This document shows, piece after piece, positions 22,832 to 29,662 of a stretch of DNA of 29,662 nt (position 1 is its first letter; each line of letters begins with the position of its first letter). Source of the DNA: an uncultured Erysipelotrichaceae bacterium (GTDB lineage Bacteria; Bacillota_I; Bacilli_A; Erysipelotrichales; Coprobacillaceae); assembly GCA_910588075.1 (NCBI GenBank), contig CAJUOS010000028.1, forward strand, positions 1 through 29,662. The letters run 5' to 3'. Both the position numbers and the translations under genes were made by a program. A model generated the notes under the pieces. The model was not told where the DNA came from. It ran no database searches and saw only the letters and a list, made by a program, of their open reading frames with translations.

Positions 22832-24339
22832 AACTATTAAAAATACTGACAAGTCGGTTATTTGTTTTTGGTTTATTAATTTTAGTACAAGCATTATGGG
22901 TATTTTTCTTTGCTTCATCATTGCTTTCTTCTTATACTTGGTTAAGACCTATACTTTTTTTAATGAGTATGAGTATTGTTTTATGGCTTGTTATTAAAGA
23001 TGAAAATCCTTCTTATAAGATTTCATGGATTATACTTATTCTTATTTTTCCTATATTTGGTGGTTTATTATATTTTTTTATTGGTAATAAAAAACCATCA
23101 CAACATTTAGAAAGAAAGATGAAACCTGTTATTAGTCAATTAAGTCAGTATATGTTATTAGCAAATGATATGTCTCATTTTATTGAAAATGGTAAAGAAC
23201 AAGGTTTTTATTATTTATCTCAATTGGGATATGGAACATATGGAAATACAAAAACAAGATATTATTCTTTAGGTGATTATAGTTTTAGAGATTTATTATA
23301 TGATTTAAAACATGCAAAACATTATATTTTTATGGAATATTTTATTGTTTCTGAAGGATTTATGTTCGATACTATTTTAAATATTTTAAGAAAAAAAGTA
23401 CAAGAAGGTGTAGAAGTTCGTTTTATTTATGATGATGTAGGAAGTTTAACAACAGTTCCTTATCATTTTGAAAAGCAATTAGAACAATGGGGAATTCAGT
23501 GTGTTGTTTTTAATCCTTTTGTCCCTATATTATCTATGGCACTTAATCATCGTGATCATCGTAAAATATGTATTATAGATGGATATATAGGATATAGTGG
23601 TGGTTTTAACTTAGCAGATGAATATATTAATGCACAAATGAGATTTGGACATTGGAAAGATACAGGTATACGTTTAGAGGGAGAGGCAGTTTGGAATTTA
23701 ACAGCTATGTTTTTAACAATTTGGAATGGTTATAAACATACTGATAAAGATTATACTTTATTTTATCCACAGGTTTATTATCCTCAAAAATATGAGAATG
23801 ATGGCTTTGTTGTGGCTTTTGGTGATTCTCCAACTGATAATGAACCAACAGGTGAAAATATCTATTTGAATATGATTCAACAAGCAAAAGAAGAAATACT
23901 AATTATGACACCTTATTTTATTATTGATGATACAATGACGAAAGCATTAGTGATGGCAAGTAAAAAAGGTGTAAAAGTGAAAATTATTACACCAGGTATT
24001 CCAGATAAAAAAGTGATTTATAAAGTTACACGTTCTTACTACCATACACTTATTCAAGAAGGGATAGAAATTTATGAGTATACACCAGGATTTTTGCATG
24101 CTAAAGTTGTTTTATGTGATAAACAAATAGCAACTGTTGGAACTATTAATTTTGATTATAGAAGTTTCTATTTGCATTTTGAATGTAATGTTTTATTATA
24201 TAAAACGTCAACTATTTATGATATAAATAAAGATTTTGAAGAAACAATTAAGTTATGTAAAAGAATTGATCAAGAACATAGTCGTAGATTTAAAGGATTT
24301 TATGAAGCTATTTTACGATTATTTGCTCCATTGATGTAA
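22828..24339 (+). CDS. cls: Cardiolipin synthase (phospholipase D family)
   Basis: A 503-residue membrane enzyme. Two or three N-terminal hydrophobic helices (about 10-35, 40-56, 66-86; the P-x-F-G-G-L-L-Y-F segment is typical) precede two phospholipase D domains. The first HKD motif is H-R-K-I-C-I-I-D-G with His244, Lys246 and Asp251. The second is H-A-K-V-V-L-C-D with His424, Lys426 and Asp431. It condenses two phosphatidylglycerol molecules to cardiolipin plus glycerol at the inner membrane. The ATGA overlap with DUF1934 and an AGGAAG upstream support this start. Length is normal for bacterial Cls. Confidence 0.94.
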   Translation: MKLLKILTSRLFVFGLLILVQALWVFFFASSLLSSYTWLRPILFLMSMSIVLWLVIKDENPSYKISWIILILIFPIFGGLLYFFIGNKKPSQHLERKMKPVISQLSQYMLLANDMSHFIENGKEQGFYYLSQLGYGTYGNTKTRYYSLGDYSFRDLLYDLKHAKHYIFMEYFIVSEGFMFDTILNILRKKVQEGVEVRFIYDDVGSLTTVPYHFEKQLEQWGIQCVVFNPFVPILSMALNHRDHRKICIIDGYIGYSGGFNLADEYINAQMRFGHWKDTGIRLEGEAVWNLTAMFLTIWNGYKHTDKDYTLFYPQVYYPQKYENDGFVVAFGDSPTDNEPTGENIYLNMIQQAKEEILIMTPYFIIDDTMTKALVMASKKGVKVKIITPGIPDKKVIYKVTRSYYHTLIQEGIEIYEYTPGFLHAKVVLCDKQIATVGTINFDYRSFYLHFECNVLLYKTSTIYDINKDFEETIKLCKRIDQEHSRRFKGFYEAILRLFAPLM

Positions 24340-24345
24340 TAATAG

Positions 24346-24378
24346 AAGGATGAATATATTATTGTTCATCCTTTTTAA
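24346..24378 (+). terminator. Intrinsic terminator after cls
   Basis: A 9-bp stem AAGGATGAA / TTCATCCTT (24346-24354, 24365-24373) is followed by TTTAAAT. Confidence 0.85.
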
Positions 24379-24623
24379 ATAAGAAAAATATTATTTTTTG
24401 ATACTTTATAATAGTTCTTTAAATATTTTCATTTCAAAAAGTTGTGTTGTTTTTTCATTAAGTAAAAAAATATTGAAGAATAAGTTTGTTTTTTGAAGTC
24501 ATAAATATGACTTTTATAACTATGATATTTTTATTTTATTATATCTTTTATTTTTTTGTAATGAAAGATATAGTTGATAGTATAAAAGTATATATTTATT
24601 GTATGATAAATGTAAGAAAAATG
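24379..24623. other. Gene-free AT-rich region upstream of argS with two small hairpins
   Basis: No gene is visible. Inverted repeats occur at 24496-24513 (7-bp stem, AAGTCAT/ATGACTT) and 24541-24571 (12-bp stem with one G-U pair). Both lie upstream of the argS promoter candidate. There is no T-box specifier stem or T-box sequence. Confidence 0.5.
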
Positions 24624-24651
24624 TTGACTATATCAATAAATATGATATTGT
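24624..24651 (+). promoter_or_regulatory. Candidate argS promoter
   Basis: TTGACT (24624-24629), a 16-bp spacer and TATTGT (24646-24651), about 40 bp before the start. An alternative -10, TGTAAT, lies 3 bp further on. Confidence 0.45.
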
Positions 24652-24687
24652 AATAAAAGTACAATAATTTATAAAAAGGAGGATACT

Positions 24688-26349
24688 ATGGCTGTTAATA
24701 AGATTGAAGTTTCTTTAAAAGAAGTATTAAGAAAAGCAATCATTGATTTAGAATATGTAGAAGATTATGCCTTAGAACAAATAGTCATTGAAATTCCAAA
24801 AGATAAAGCACATGGAGATTATTCAAGTAACCTTGCTATGCAATTAACAAAGATTTTGAAAAGAAATCCACGTGAAATAGCTCAGGGAATTGTTGAGGCT
24901 ATCAATAAAGAAGCAGGGAATATTGATCATATAGAAATTGCAGGACCAGGATTTATTAATTTGTTTCTTAAAAAAGATGCAATGACATCTATTATTAAAG
25001 AGGTTTTAGAAGAAAAAGATAACTATGGAAAAAGTCATTATGGTCAAGGAGTAAAATATAATGTTGAGTATGTATCAGCAAACCCAACAGGAGATTTGCA
25101 TTTAGGACATGCTAAAGGAGCAGCAGTGGGGGACAGTATTTGTCGTATTATGAGTGCTGCTGGATATGATGTAACAAGAGAATATTATATTAATGATGCT
25201 GGAAATCAAATTACAAATTTAGCTCTTTCATTATATGCAAGATATTTACAATTATTTGGTATTGAAAAAGAATTACCAGAAGATGGTTATCATGGTAAAG
25301 ATATTATTGAGATTGCTAAAAATATTAAAGAAGAACTTGGTGATCAATTTATTAATGTTGATGAACAAGAAGCTATTACTTATTTTAGAAAAATTGGAAC
25401 AGAACATGAATTACAAAAAATCAAAGATATTTTAAAAGAATATCGTGTTCTTCATGATGTGTGGTTTAGTGAAACATCATTATATAATGAAAATAAAGTA
25501 GAACCAACTATCCAAAAATTAAAAGACAGAGGATATACTTATGAAGCTGATGGCGCTTTGTGGTTTAAATCAACTGAATTTGGGGATGATAAAGATCGTG
25601 TCTTAATTAAAACTGATGGAAGTTATACATATTTAACCCCAGATATAGCATATCATTTAAATAAGTTAGATAGAGGTTATGAATATCTTGTTGACTTATT
25701 AGGTGCTGATCATCATGGTTATATCGCTCGTATGAAAGCAGCAATTCAAGCCTTAGGATACAATTCAGATCAATTAAATATTGATATTATGCAAATGGTA
25801 AGAATGGTTGAAAATGGTGAAGTTGTTAAAATGAGTAAACGTACAGGAAATGCTGTAACAATCAAAGACTTAATTGAAGATATTGGGGTTGATGCAGCAC
25901 GTTATTTCTTTGTTTCTAAAGCAGCAAGTTCTCCTTTTGATTTTGATTTAGGACTAGCAAAATCAAAATCTAATGAGAATCCTGTTTATTATGCACAATA
26001 TGCTCATGCAAGAATGTGTTCAATTTTAAATCAAGCTAAAAATGTTGGTATTGACATTGCTAATCATTATGAATTAATTACTCATGAAAAAGAAATTGAA
26101 CTTGTTAAACATATTAATGAATTTAGAAATGAAATTGTAGAAAGTGCTAAAATAAGAGCACCACATAAAATAGCAAATTATATACAAAGACTTGCTCAAT
26201 TGTTCCATTCGTTTTATAATGATTGTTATGTTATAGATGAAAACAACAAAGAATTATCTTCACAAAGATTAGCTTTAGTTGTAGCAAGTCAAATCACTTT
26301 AAAAAATGCTTTGAAATTAATAGGTGTTAGTGCACCTGAAAAAATGTAG
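24688..26349 (+). CDS. argS: Arginyl-tRNA synthetase
   Basis: A 553-residue class I aminoacyl-tRNA synthetase of normal length. The N-terminal Add-1 domain (about 1-110) recognises the tRNA D-loop. The catalytic Rossmann domain has N-P-T-G-D-L-H-L-G-H, the HIGH-type motif (138-141). The K-M-S-K signature loop is at 381-384 (V-V-K-M-S-K-R-T-G-N), and an anticodon-binding DALR domain follows (about 430-553). It charges tRNA-Arg using ATP. AGGAGG precedes the ATG. The rpoE gene follows after 9 bp, an arrangement also seen in other Firmicutes. No T-box leader is present. Confidence 0.97.
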   Translation: MAVNKIEVSLKEVLRKAIIDLEYVEDYALEQIVIEIPKDKAHGDYSSNLAMQLTKILKRNPREIAQGIVEAINKEAGNIDHIEIAGPGFINLFLKKDAMTSIIKEVLEEKDNYGKSHYGQGVKYNVEYVSANPTGDLHLGHAKGAAVGDSICRIMSAAGYDVTREYYINDAGNQITNLALSLYARYLQLFGIEKELPEDGYHGKDIIEIAKNIKEELGDQFINVDEQEAITYFRKIGTEHELQKIKDILKEYRVLHDVWFSETSLYNENKVEPTIQKLKDRGYTYEADGALWFKSTEFGDDKDRVLIKTDGSYTYLTPDIAYHLNKLDRGYEYLVDLLGADHHGYIARMKAAIQALGYNSDQLNIDIMQMVRMVENGEVVKMSKRTGNAVTIKDLIEDIGVDAARYFFVSKAASSPFDFDLGLAKSKSNENPVYYAQYAHARMCSILNQAKNVGIDIANHYELITHEKEIELVKHINEFRNEIVESAKIRAPHKIANYIQRLAQLFHSFYNDCYVIDENNKELSSQRLALVVASQITLKNALKLIGVSAPEKM

Positions 26350-26358
26350 GAGGAAATT

Positions 26359-26685
26359 ATGATTGATTATAAACAAAGTTCTATGGTTGATGTTGCTTTT
26401 GATTTAATGAAAAAGAAGAAAAAGCCAGTTGATTTTTATAAGTTATGGCAAGAAGTTTCTGAAATCAAAGGGTTTTCTCAAGAAGAAAAAGATGAAAATG
26501 AATCTTTATTCTACACAAATATTACATTAGATGGAAGATTAATTACTGTTGGAGAAAATCACTGGGATTTAAGAAGTCGTCATAAATTTAGTGAAGTTCA
26601 TATTGATATGAATGATATTTATGCAGATGAAGAAGAACCAGAAGAAGATGCAGATGATGGTCTTATAGAAGATGATTATAACTAG
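26359..26685 (+). CDS. rpoE: RNA polymerase delta subunit (short form)
   Basis: A 108-residue protein with the HARE-HTH fold of delta at residues about 5-75: hydrophobic helices (V-D-V-A-F-D-L-M), F-Y-K-L-W-Q-E-V, and a wing with F-Y-T-N-I-T-L-D-G-R-L-I and W-D-L-R. A brief acidic tail (about 87-108, rich in Asp/Glu) follows. In Bacillus the subunit is about 170 residues with a much longer acidic tail, so this is a shortened version. Delta binds core polymerase and promotes recycling and promoter selectivity. AGGAGG lies 6 bp before the ATG. It is co-transcribed with argS and ends at a strong terminator. Confidence 0.92.
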   Translation: MIDYKQSSMVDVAFDLMKKKKKPVDFYKLWQEVSEIKGFSQEEKDENESLFYTNITLDGRLITVGENHWDLRSRHKFSEVHIDMNDIYADEEEPEEDADDGLIEDDYN

Positions 26686-26712
26686 AATCGGGAAACTGAT
26701 TCTTTTTTTTTA
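26684..26712 (+). terminator. Intrinsic terminator after rpoE
   Basis: An 8-bp stem (26684-26691 with 26696-26703, one G-U pair) is closed by a GAAA tetraloop and followed by a T-run. It overlaps the stop codon. Confidence 0.88.
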
Positions 26713-26731
26713 ATATAATATAAAACCCATA

Positions 26732-26769
26732 GTTCATATGAACTTGTCAACGAAAAGTAGACAAGTTCA
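26732..26769. repeat. Overlapping palindromes in the rpoE-hydrolase gap
   Basis: A 12-bp palindrome GTTCATATGAAC (26732-26743) overlaps a hairpin with a perfect 10-bp stem TGAACTTGTC / GACAAGTTCA (26739-26748, 26760-26769) and an 11-base loop. The two structures are mutually exclusive. A T-run begins only 12 bp after the stem. Confidence 0.55.
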
Positions 26770-26843
26770 GTTTAGTGCAGTTTTTTTATTTCCTCGGCAA
26801 TATTTTCCATTATTTAACATAATAACTAAGAAAAGAAAATACA

Positions 26844-26871
26844 TTTACTCTTTTCTCAAAAATGCTATAAT
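26844..26871 (+). promoter_or_regulatory. Promoter of the hydrolase-aroD-HD-Gx unit
   Basis: TTTACT (26844-26849), a 16-bp spacer and a perfect TATAAT (26866-26871), immediately upstream of AAAGGAG. Confidence 0.6.
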
Positions 26872-26891
26872 AAACAAAGGAGATGATAAAT

Positions 26892-27578
26892 GTGGAAATA
26901 TATTATGAAGTGGTAGGGCAAGGTTTTCCTATTGTTTGTTTACATGGAAATGGGGAAGATCATCATATTTTTGATAGGTTAGTGACAACATTATCTCAAG
27001 ACTATCAACTTATTTTAATAGATTCACGTTATCATGGACAATCTATACATCAAGGGGAATTATCTTATCATCAAATGATGAAGGATGTTATGAATGTTAT
27101 TCAAGAACTTAATATACAAGAATATGATGTTATTGGATTTAGTGATGGAGGAATTGTTTCTTTATTATTAGGAATGAATGATCAAAGATTGAAACATATT
27201 GTTGCTTTAGGAGCTAATACAAAACCTAAAATGATTAAAAATATTTATCTTTTTGCTTTTTATTTACAAATGATTTGTTTATTACCTTTTTGTATTTATA
27301 ATTCAAAAGCAAGATTACAATATAAATTATTACGTTTAATGCTAAAACAGCCACAAATAGAATATACATCATTAGAAAAGATTCAAGTTCCTACTCTTCT
27401 TATGATGGGAGAACATGATATGATTAAAGAAAATGATGCAAAACAAATACACCAATCTCTTTGTTATGGGGGTTTGAAAATTATTAAAGGTGGCAATCAT
27501 TTTTTATTAAAAGATTCTTTTCAACAAACAATAAAAGAAATTCAATTATTTTTAAATGTATGTCATAAGGAGGATTAA
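26892..27578 (+). CDS. Alpha/beta-hydrolase fold protein
   Basis: About 228 residues from a GTG at 26892, which has AAAGGAG 9 bp upstream. An in-frame ATG at 26883 directly abuts that site and is less likely. The oxyanion H-G-N-G is near the N-terminus. The nucleophile elbow G-F-S-D-G-G has Ser84, the acid is Asp176 in G-E-H-D, and the base is His203 in G-N-H-F, so the catalytic triad is complete. The small helical cap (about 120-150) is hydrophobic. Substrate cannot be told: the fold covers esterases, lipases, C-C hydrolases and MenH-like enzymes. It is followed 2 bp later by aroD, so the two are co-transcribed. Confidence 0.88.
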   Translation: MEIYYEVVGQGFPIVCLHGNGEDHHIFDRLVTTLSQDYQLILIDSRYHGQSIHQGELSYHQMMKDVMNVIQELNIQEYDVIGFSDGGIVSLLLGMNDQRLKHIVALGANTKPKMIKNIYLFAFYLQMICLLPFCIYNSKARLQYKLLRLMLKQPQIEYTSLEKIQVPTLLMMGEHDMIKENDAKQIHQSLCYGGLKIIKGGNHFLLKDSFQQTIKEIQLFLNVCHKED

Positions 27579-27580
27579 AG

Positions 27581-28333
27581 ATGGCCGTTTGTCATATTAA
27601 AGGTTTACATATAGGAGAAGGAAAACCTAAGATATGTTTACCAATTATAGGGAAAAATGATGATGAGATTTTCAAACAAGTTCAATCTTTTGAAAATCTG
27701 AGATATGATTTAGTAGAATTAAGAATAGATTATTATAAAGATATAGATAGAAGTGAAAAAGTGATTGCTTTGTTAAAGCAATTAAGAGAAAAATTATCTT
27801 GTCCTATTTTGTTTACATATCGTTCTTTAAGAGAGGGTGGGTGTGTTCAATTAACAGATCAAACATATATTCAACTTATCAAAACTGTATGTGAAACACA
27901 ATTCATAGATCTTGTTGATATTGAGTTAATGAGTGGTAATCAAGTTATTTTTCAACTATTAGATATTGCACATCAAAATCAAATCAAAGTGATTATGTCT
28001 AATCATGATTTTGAGAAGACCCCAACTCTCTTAGAAATGAAAGAAAGATTAGAAAAAATGGAGATTTTAGGTAGTGATATTTTAAAAATAGCAGTGATGC
28101 CAAATTCAAAAAAAGATGTTCTTAATTTATTACATCTAACAATGGAAATGTCTGAAAAACTTAGTAAACCTCTTATTACAATGTCAATGGGACAAATGGG
28201 AGTTATTTCTCGTATATGTGGAGAATTAGTAGGTTCAGCTATGACCTTTGCAAGTGCAGGGCAAGCTTCAGCACCAGGACAAATTGCAGTTGAAGATATG
28301 AGTTTATTATTAGAGGCTATTCATCATGATTGA
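27581..28333 (+). CDS. aroD: Type I 3-dehydroquinate dehydratase
   Basis: A 250-residue class I Schiff-base dehydroquinase of normal length. Early active-site residues E-L-R-I-D and T-Y-R-S-L-R-E-G-G match the family. The catalytic His142 is in M-S-N-H-D-F and the Schiff-base Lys169 in I-L-K-I-A-V-M-P. M-G-Q-M-G-x-x-S-R and A-S-A-G-Q-A-S-A-P-G-Q close the active site. It converts 3-dehydroquinate to 3-dehydroshikimate in the shikimate pathway. AAGGAGG lies 7-8 bp before the ATG. No other shikimate genes are adjacent. The C-terminus overlaps the next gene by 8 bp. Confidence 0.96.
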   Translation: MAVCHIKGLHIGEGKPKICLPIIGKNDDEIFKQVQSFENLRYDLVELRIDYYKDIDRSEKVIALLKQLREKLSCPILFTYRSLREGGCVQLTDQTYIQLIKTVCETQFIDLVDIELMSGNQVIFQLLDIAHQNQIKVIMSNHDFEKTPTLLEMKERLEKMEILGSDILKIAVMPNSKKDVLNLLHLTMEMSEKLSKPLITMSMGQMGVISRICGELVGSAMTFASAGQASAPGQIAVEDMSLLLEAIHHD

Positions 28334-29102
28334 TTTATTACAAGCTAAAAAGGCTTTTAAAGAATATATTTCTCAATATGATATTCAGATTCCTTCTATT
28401 CGCTTAAAAGTTATTCATACATATGAAGTTATGAAAGTGAGTGATTTATTATGTGAACATATGTGTTTATCAAAAGAAGATAAAGACTTAGCTTCTTTAA
28501 TAGCTTTATTACATGATATAGGACGCTTTGAACAATGGATGAGATATCAAAGTTTTGCTGATTATAAAACAATTGATCATGCTTTATTTTCTAGTCAGTT
28601 ATTATTTGAGGAGGGTATGATTAGAAAGTTTATTATTGATTCACAATATGATAATCTTATAAAAGTTGCTATTGAACAACACAATAAATATAAAATTGAG
28701 AATGATTTTAATGAAAGAGAACTTTTATTTATTCATTTAATAAGAGATGCAGATAAATTAGATAATTTTAGAGTTAAGGAAGAAGAAAAAATAGAAAATA
28801 TATTATATGCTTCTTTAGATGAAGTGAATCAATGCTTTATTTCACCAAAAGTTTATCAACAGATGTATCATCAAGAATTAGTTTATGCTCCATATAGAAA
28901 AACACATTTAGATATGTGGTTATCTTATATTGCTTTTATTTATGATTTACATTTTGAAGAAAGTATAAAATATATTAAAGATAATCATTGGATTGATCGA
29001 TCTTTTGATAGATTACATCCTATAAATCAAGATACATATGAACAATATCATATTCTTAAACAAAAAGCTTTAGATTTTATAGAAAAGAAAGGATTAATAT
29101 GA
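28326..29102 (+). CDS. HD-domain metal-dependent phosphohydrolase
   Basis: A 258-residue protein with an HD domain: an upstream ligand His in V-I-H-T-Y-E (about residue 37), the H-D doublet His63-Asp64 in L-L-H-D-I-G-R-F, and further ligands in E-Q-H-N-K and R-D-A-D-K-L-D-N. R-D-A-D-K-L-D is common in small HD hydrolases acting on nucleotides or phosphoesters. The start lies inside aroD with GAGG upstream, and the stop overlaps the next start (ATGA), so translation is coupled. No regulatory partner domain is present, so a (p)ppGpp or cyclic-nucleotide role cannot be claimed. Confidence 0.87.
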   Translation: MIDLLQAKKAFKEYISQYDIQIPSIRLKVIHTYEVMKVSDLLCEHMCLSKEDKDLASLIALLHDIGRFEQWMRYQSFADYKTIDHALFSSQLLFEEGMIRKFIIDSQYDNLIKVAIEQHNKYKIENDFNERELLFIHLIRDADKLDNFRVKEEEKIENILYASLDEVNQCFISPKVYQQMYHQELVYAPYRKTHLDMWLSYIAFIYDLHFEESIKYIKDNHWIDRSFDRLHPINQDTYEQYHILKQKALDFIEKKGLI

Positions 29103-29608
29103 AACAACAAAAAACAAAAAGATTAGTTTATTTATCTTTATTAACAGCTTTGGCTATTGTACTTCATACAATAGACCACTATTTATCTGCTCCACTACCT
29201 TTAGGAGTTAAACTAGGATTAGCTAATATTATTTCATTAGTTGTTGTGGAATTATATGGCATTAAAGAAATGTTTACGATTAATTTTTTCAGAGTTATGA
29301 TTTCAGGATTAATAACAGGAAGTCTAATGAGTTATCCATTTTTTATGAGTTGTGGGGGTGTACTTTTAAGTAGTTTATCATTAGTTGTTTTAAAGAAGTT
29401 AACAGCACTTCCAATGGTTTCAACTTCAATTATTGCTGCTGTTTTTCATAATATAGGTCAAATTATCGTTTTATCTTTTTTCTTATCATCAAAAGCTTTT
29501 ATTTCATATGTGTTTATTATGTTGATTTCTTCTATACCAACAGGTATATTTACAGGAATGGTAGCAATAGAAATCTTAAAAAGGGTTAGAAAAGAACAAT
29601 TTCAATGA
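29099..29608 (+). CDS. Gx transporter / heptaprenyl diphosphate synthase component I-like membrane protein
   Basis: A 169-residue integral membrane protein with about five hydrophobic helices. The N-terminus K-R-L-V-Y-L-S-L-L-T-A-L-A-I-x-L-H is followed by the family signature P-L-G-V-K-L-G-L-A-N-I. Helical segments with R-V-x-I-S-G-L-I-T-G-S and H-N-I-G-Q-I match the HepI/Gx-transporter family, which resembles ECF-type S components. Annotated members are called heptaprenyl diphosphate synthase component I, but the membrane topology suits transport better. The ATGA overlap with the HD gene indicates coupling. Neighbours beyond the window (often ApbE or FMN-related) could clarify its role. Confidence 0.85.
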   Translation: MKQQKTKRLVYLSLLTALAIVLHTIDHYLSAPLPLGVKLGLANIISLVVVELYGIKEMFTINFFRVMISGLITGSLMSYPFFMSCGGVLLSSLSLVVLKKLTALPMVSTSIIAAVFHNIGQIIVLSFFLSSKAFISYVFIMLISSIPTGIFTGMVAIEILKRVRKEQFQ

Positions 29609-29657
29609 CAATGTCATTAAGTTAAGTGTTTGATGATATGTGAGGAGTTCATGTAAA

Positions 29658-29662
29658 ATGGG
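29658..29662 (+). CDS. Possible start of the next gene (first bases only)
   Basis: An ATG at 29658 has GAGGAG (29642-29647) 10 bp upstream and runs off the window. Nothing can be said about the product. Confidence 0.3.

Noticed and set aside
24340..24687. T-box riboswitch before argS
   Set aside because: No T-box core sequence or terminator/antiterminator just before the start; the promoter candidate leaves a leader too short to hold one.
29604..29618. AATGAC-AAT-GTCATT hairpin as a terminator after the Gx gene
   Set aside because: Only a 6-bp stem with no T-run; transcription probably continues to a downstream gene.

Overview
The window is AT-rich DNA (roughly 30% G+C by eye) with strong AGGAGG ribosome binding sites, short T-tailed terminators and dense co-directional gene strings. 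Protein families (RNA polymerase delta subunit next to argS, DUF1934, type I dehydroquinase, Gx transporter, RpiR regulators, PTS EIIB) point to a Firmicute. The very low G+C, short delta subunit and many GH1/PTS genes suggest a gut Erysipelotrichia/Coprobacillaceae relative; that placement is inference.

Positions 1-13709 form a sugar-phosphate / phospho-glycoside utilisation locus. A first operon (1-4649) holds the tail of a probable ribulose-phosphate-3-epimerase-type enzyme, a lactose/cellobiose-type PTS EIIB, RpiB, a DUF4867 protein, a DeoC-type aldolase, a short divergent GH1 and a Gfo/Idh oxidoreductase. A convergent RpiR-family regulator (4675-5448) follows. Divergent from it runs a second operon (5611-11505): three full-length GH1 paralogues, a HAD phosphatase and a VOC protein. 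A third unit (11690-13709) encodes two more Gfo/Idh oxidoreductases. The second and third units are preceded by the same regulatory module: two 15-bp palindromes TGAAAT-N3-ATTTCA whose starts are exactly 32 bp apart, followed about 38-39 bp later by a candidate -10 box. They look like one RpiR regulon.

The three tandem GH1 proteins keep both catalytic glutamates but carry Lys where GH1 enzymes have a nearly invariant His in the -1 subsite (LYKYD versus the usual L-x-H-F/W). The fourth GH1 keeps that His but has Cys in place of the Asn before the acid/base Glu. With three Gfo/Idh dehydrogenases and a VOC protein alongside, this is the best candidate in the window for an undescribed pathway, possibly handling an unusual or oxidised glycoside phosphate.

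Positions 13710-15711 hold two divergent secreted or membrane-anchored proteins of unknown function, then about 870 bp without an intact gene that contains what looks like a badly decayed IS200/IS605-type tnpA. Positions 15712-22392 carry envelope and ion functions: a SERCA/PMCA-type Ca2+ ATPase (minus), a secreted repeat-CHAP peptidoglycan hydrolase (plus) and a class A penicillin-binding protein (minus).

Positions 22445-29662 are mostly housekeeping on the plus strand: DUF1934, cardiolipin synthase, argS, rpoE (delta), an alpha/beta hydrolase, aroD, an HD-domain hydrolase, and a Gx-transporter/HepI-like membrane protein, with a possible next start codon at the right edge. I saw no rRNA, tRNA, CRISPR array or intact mobile element.
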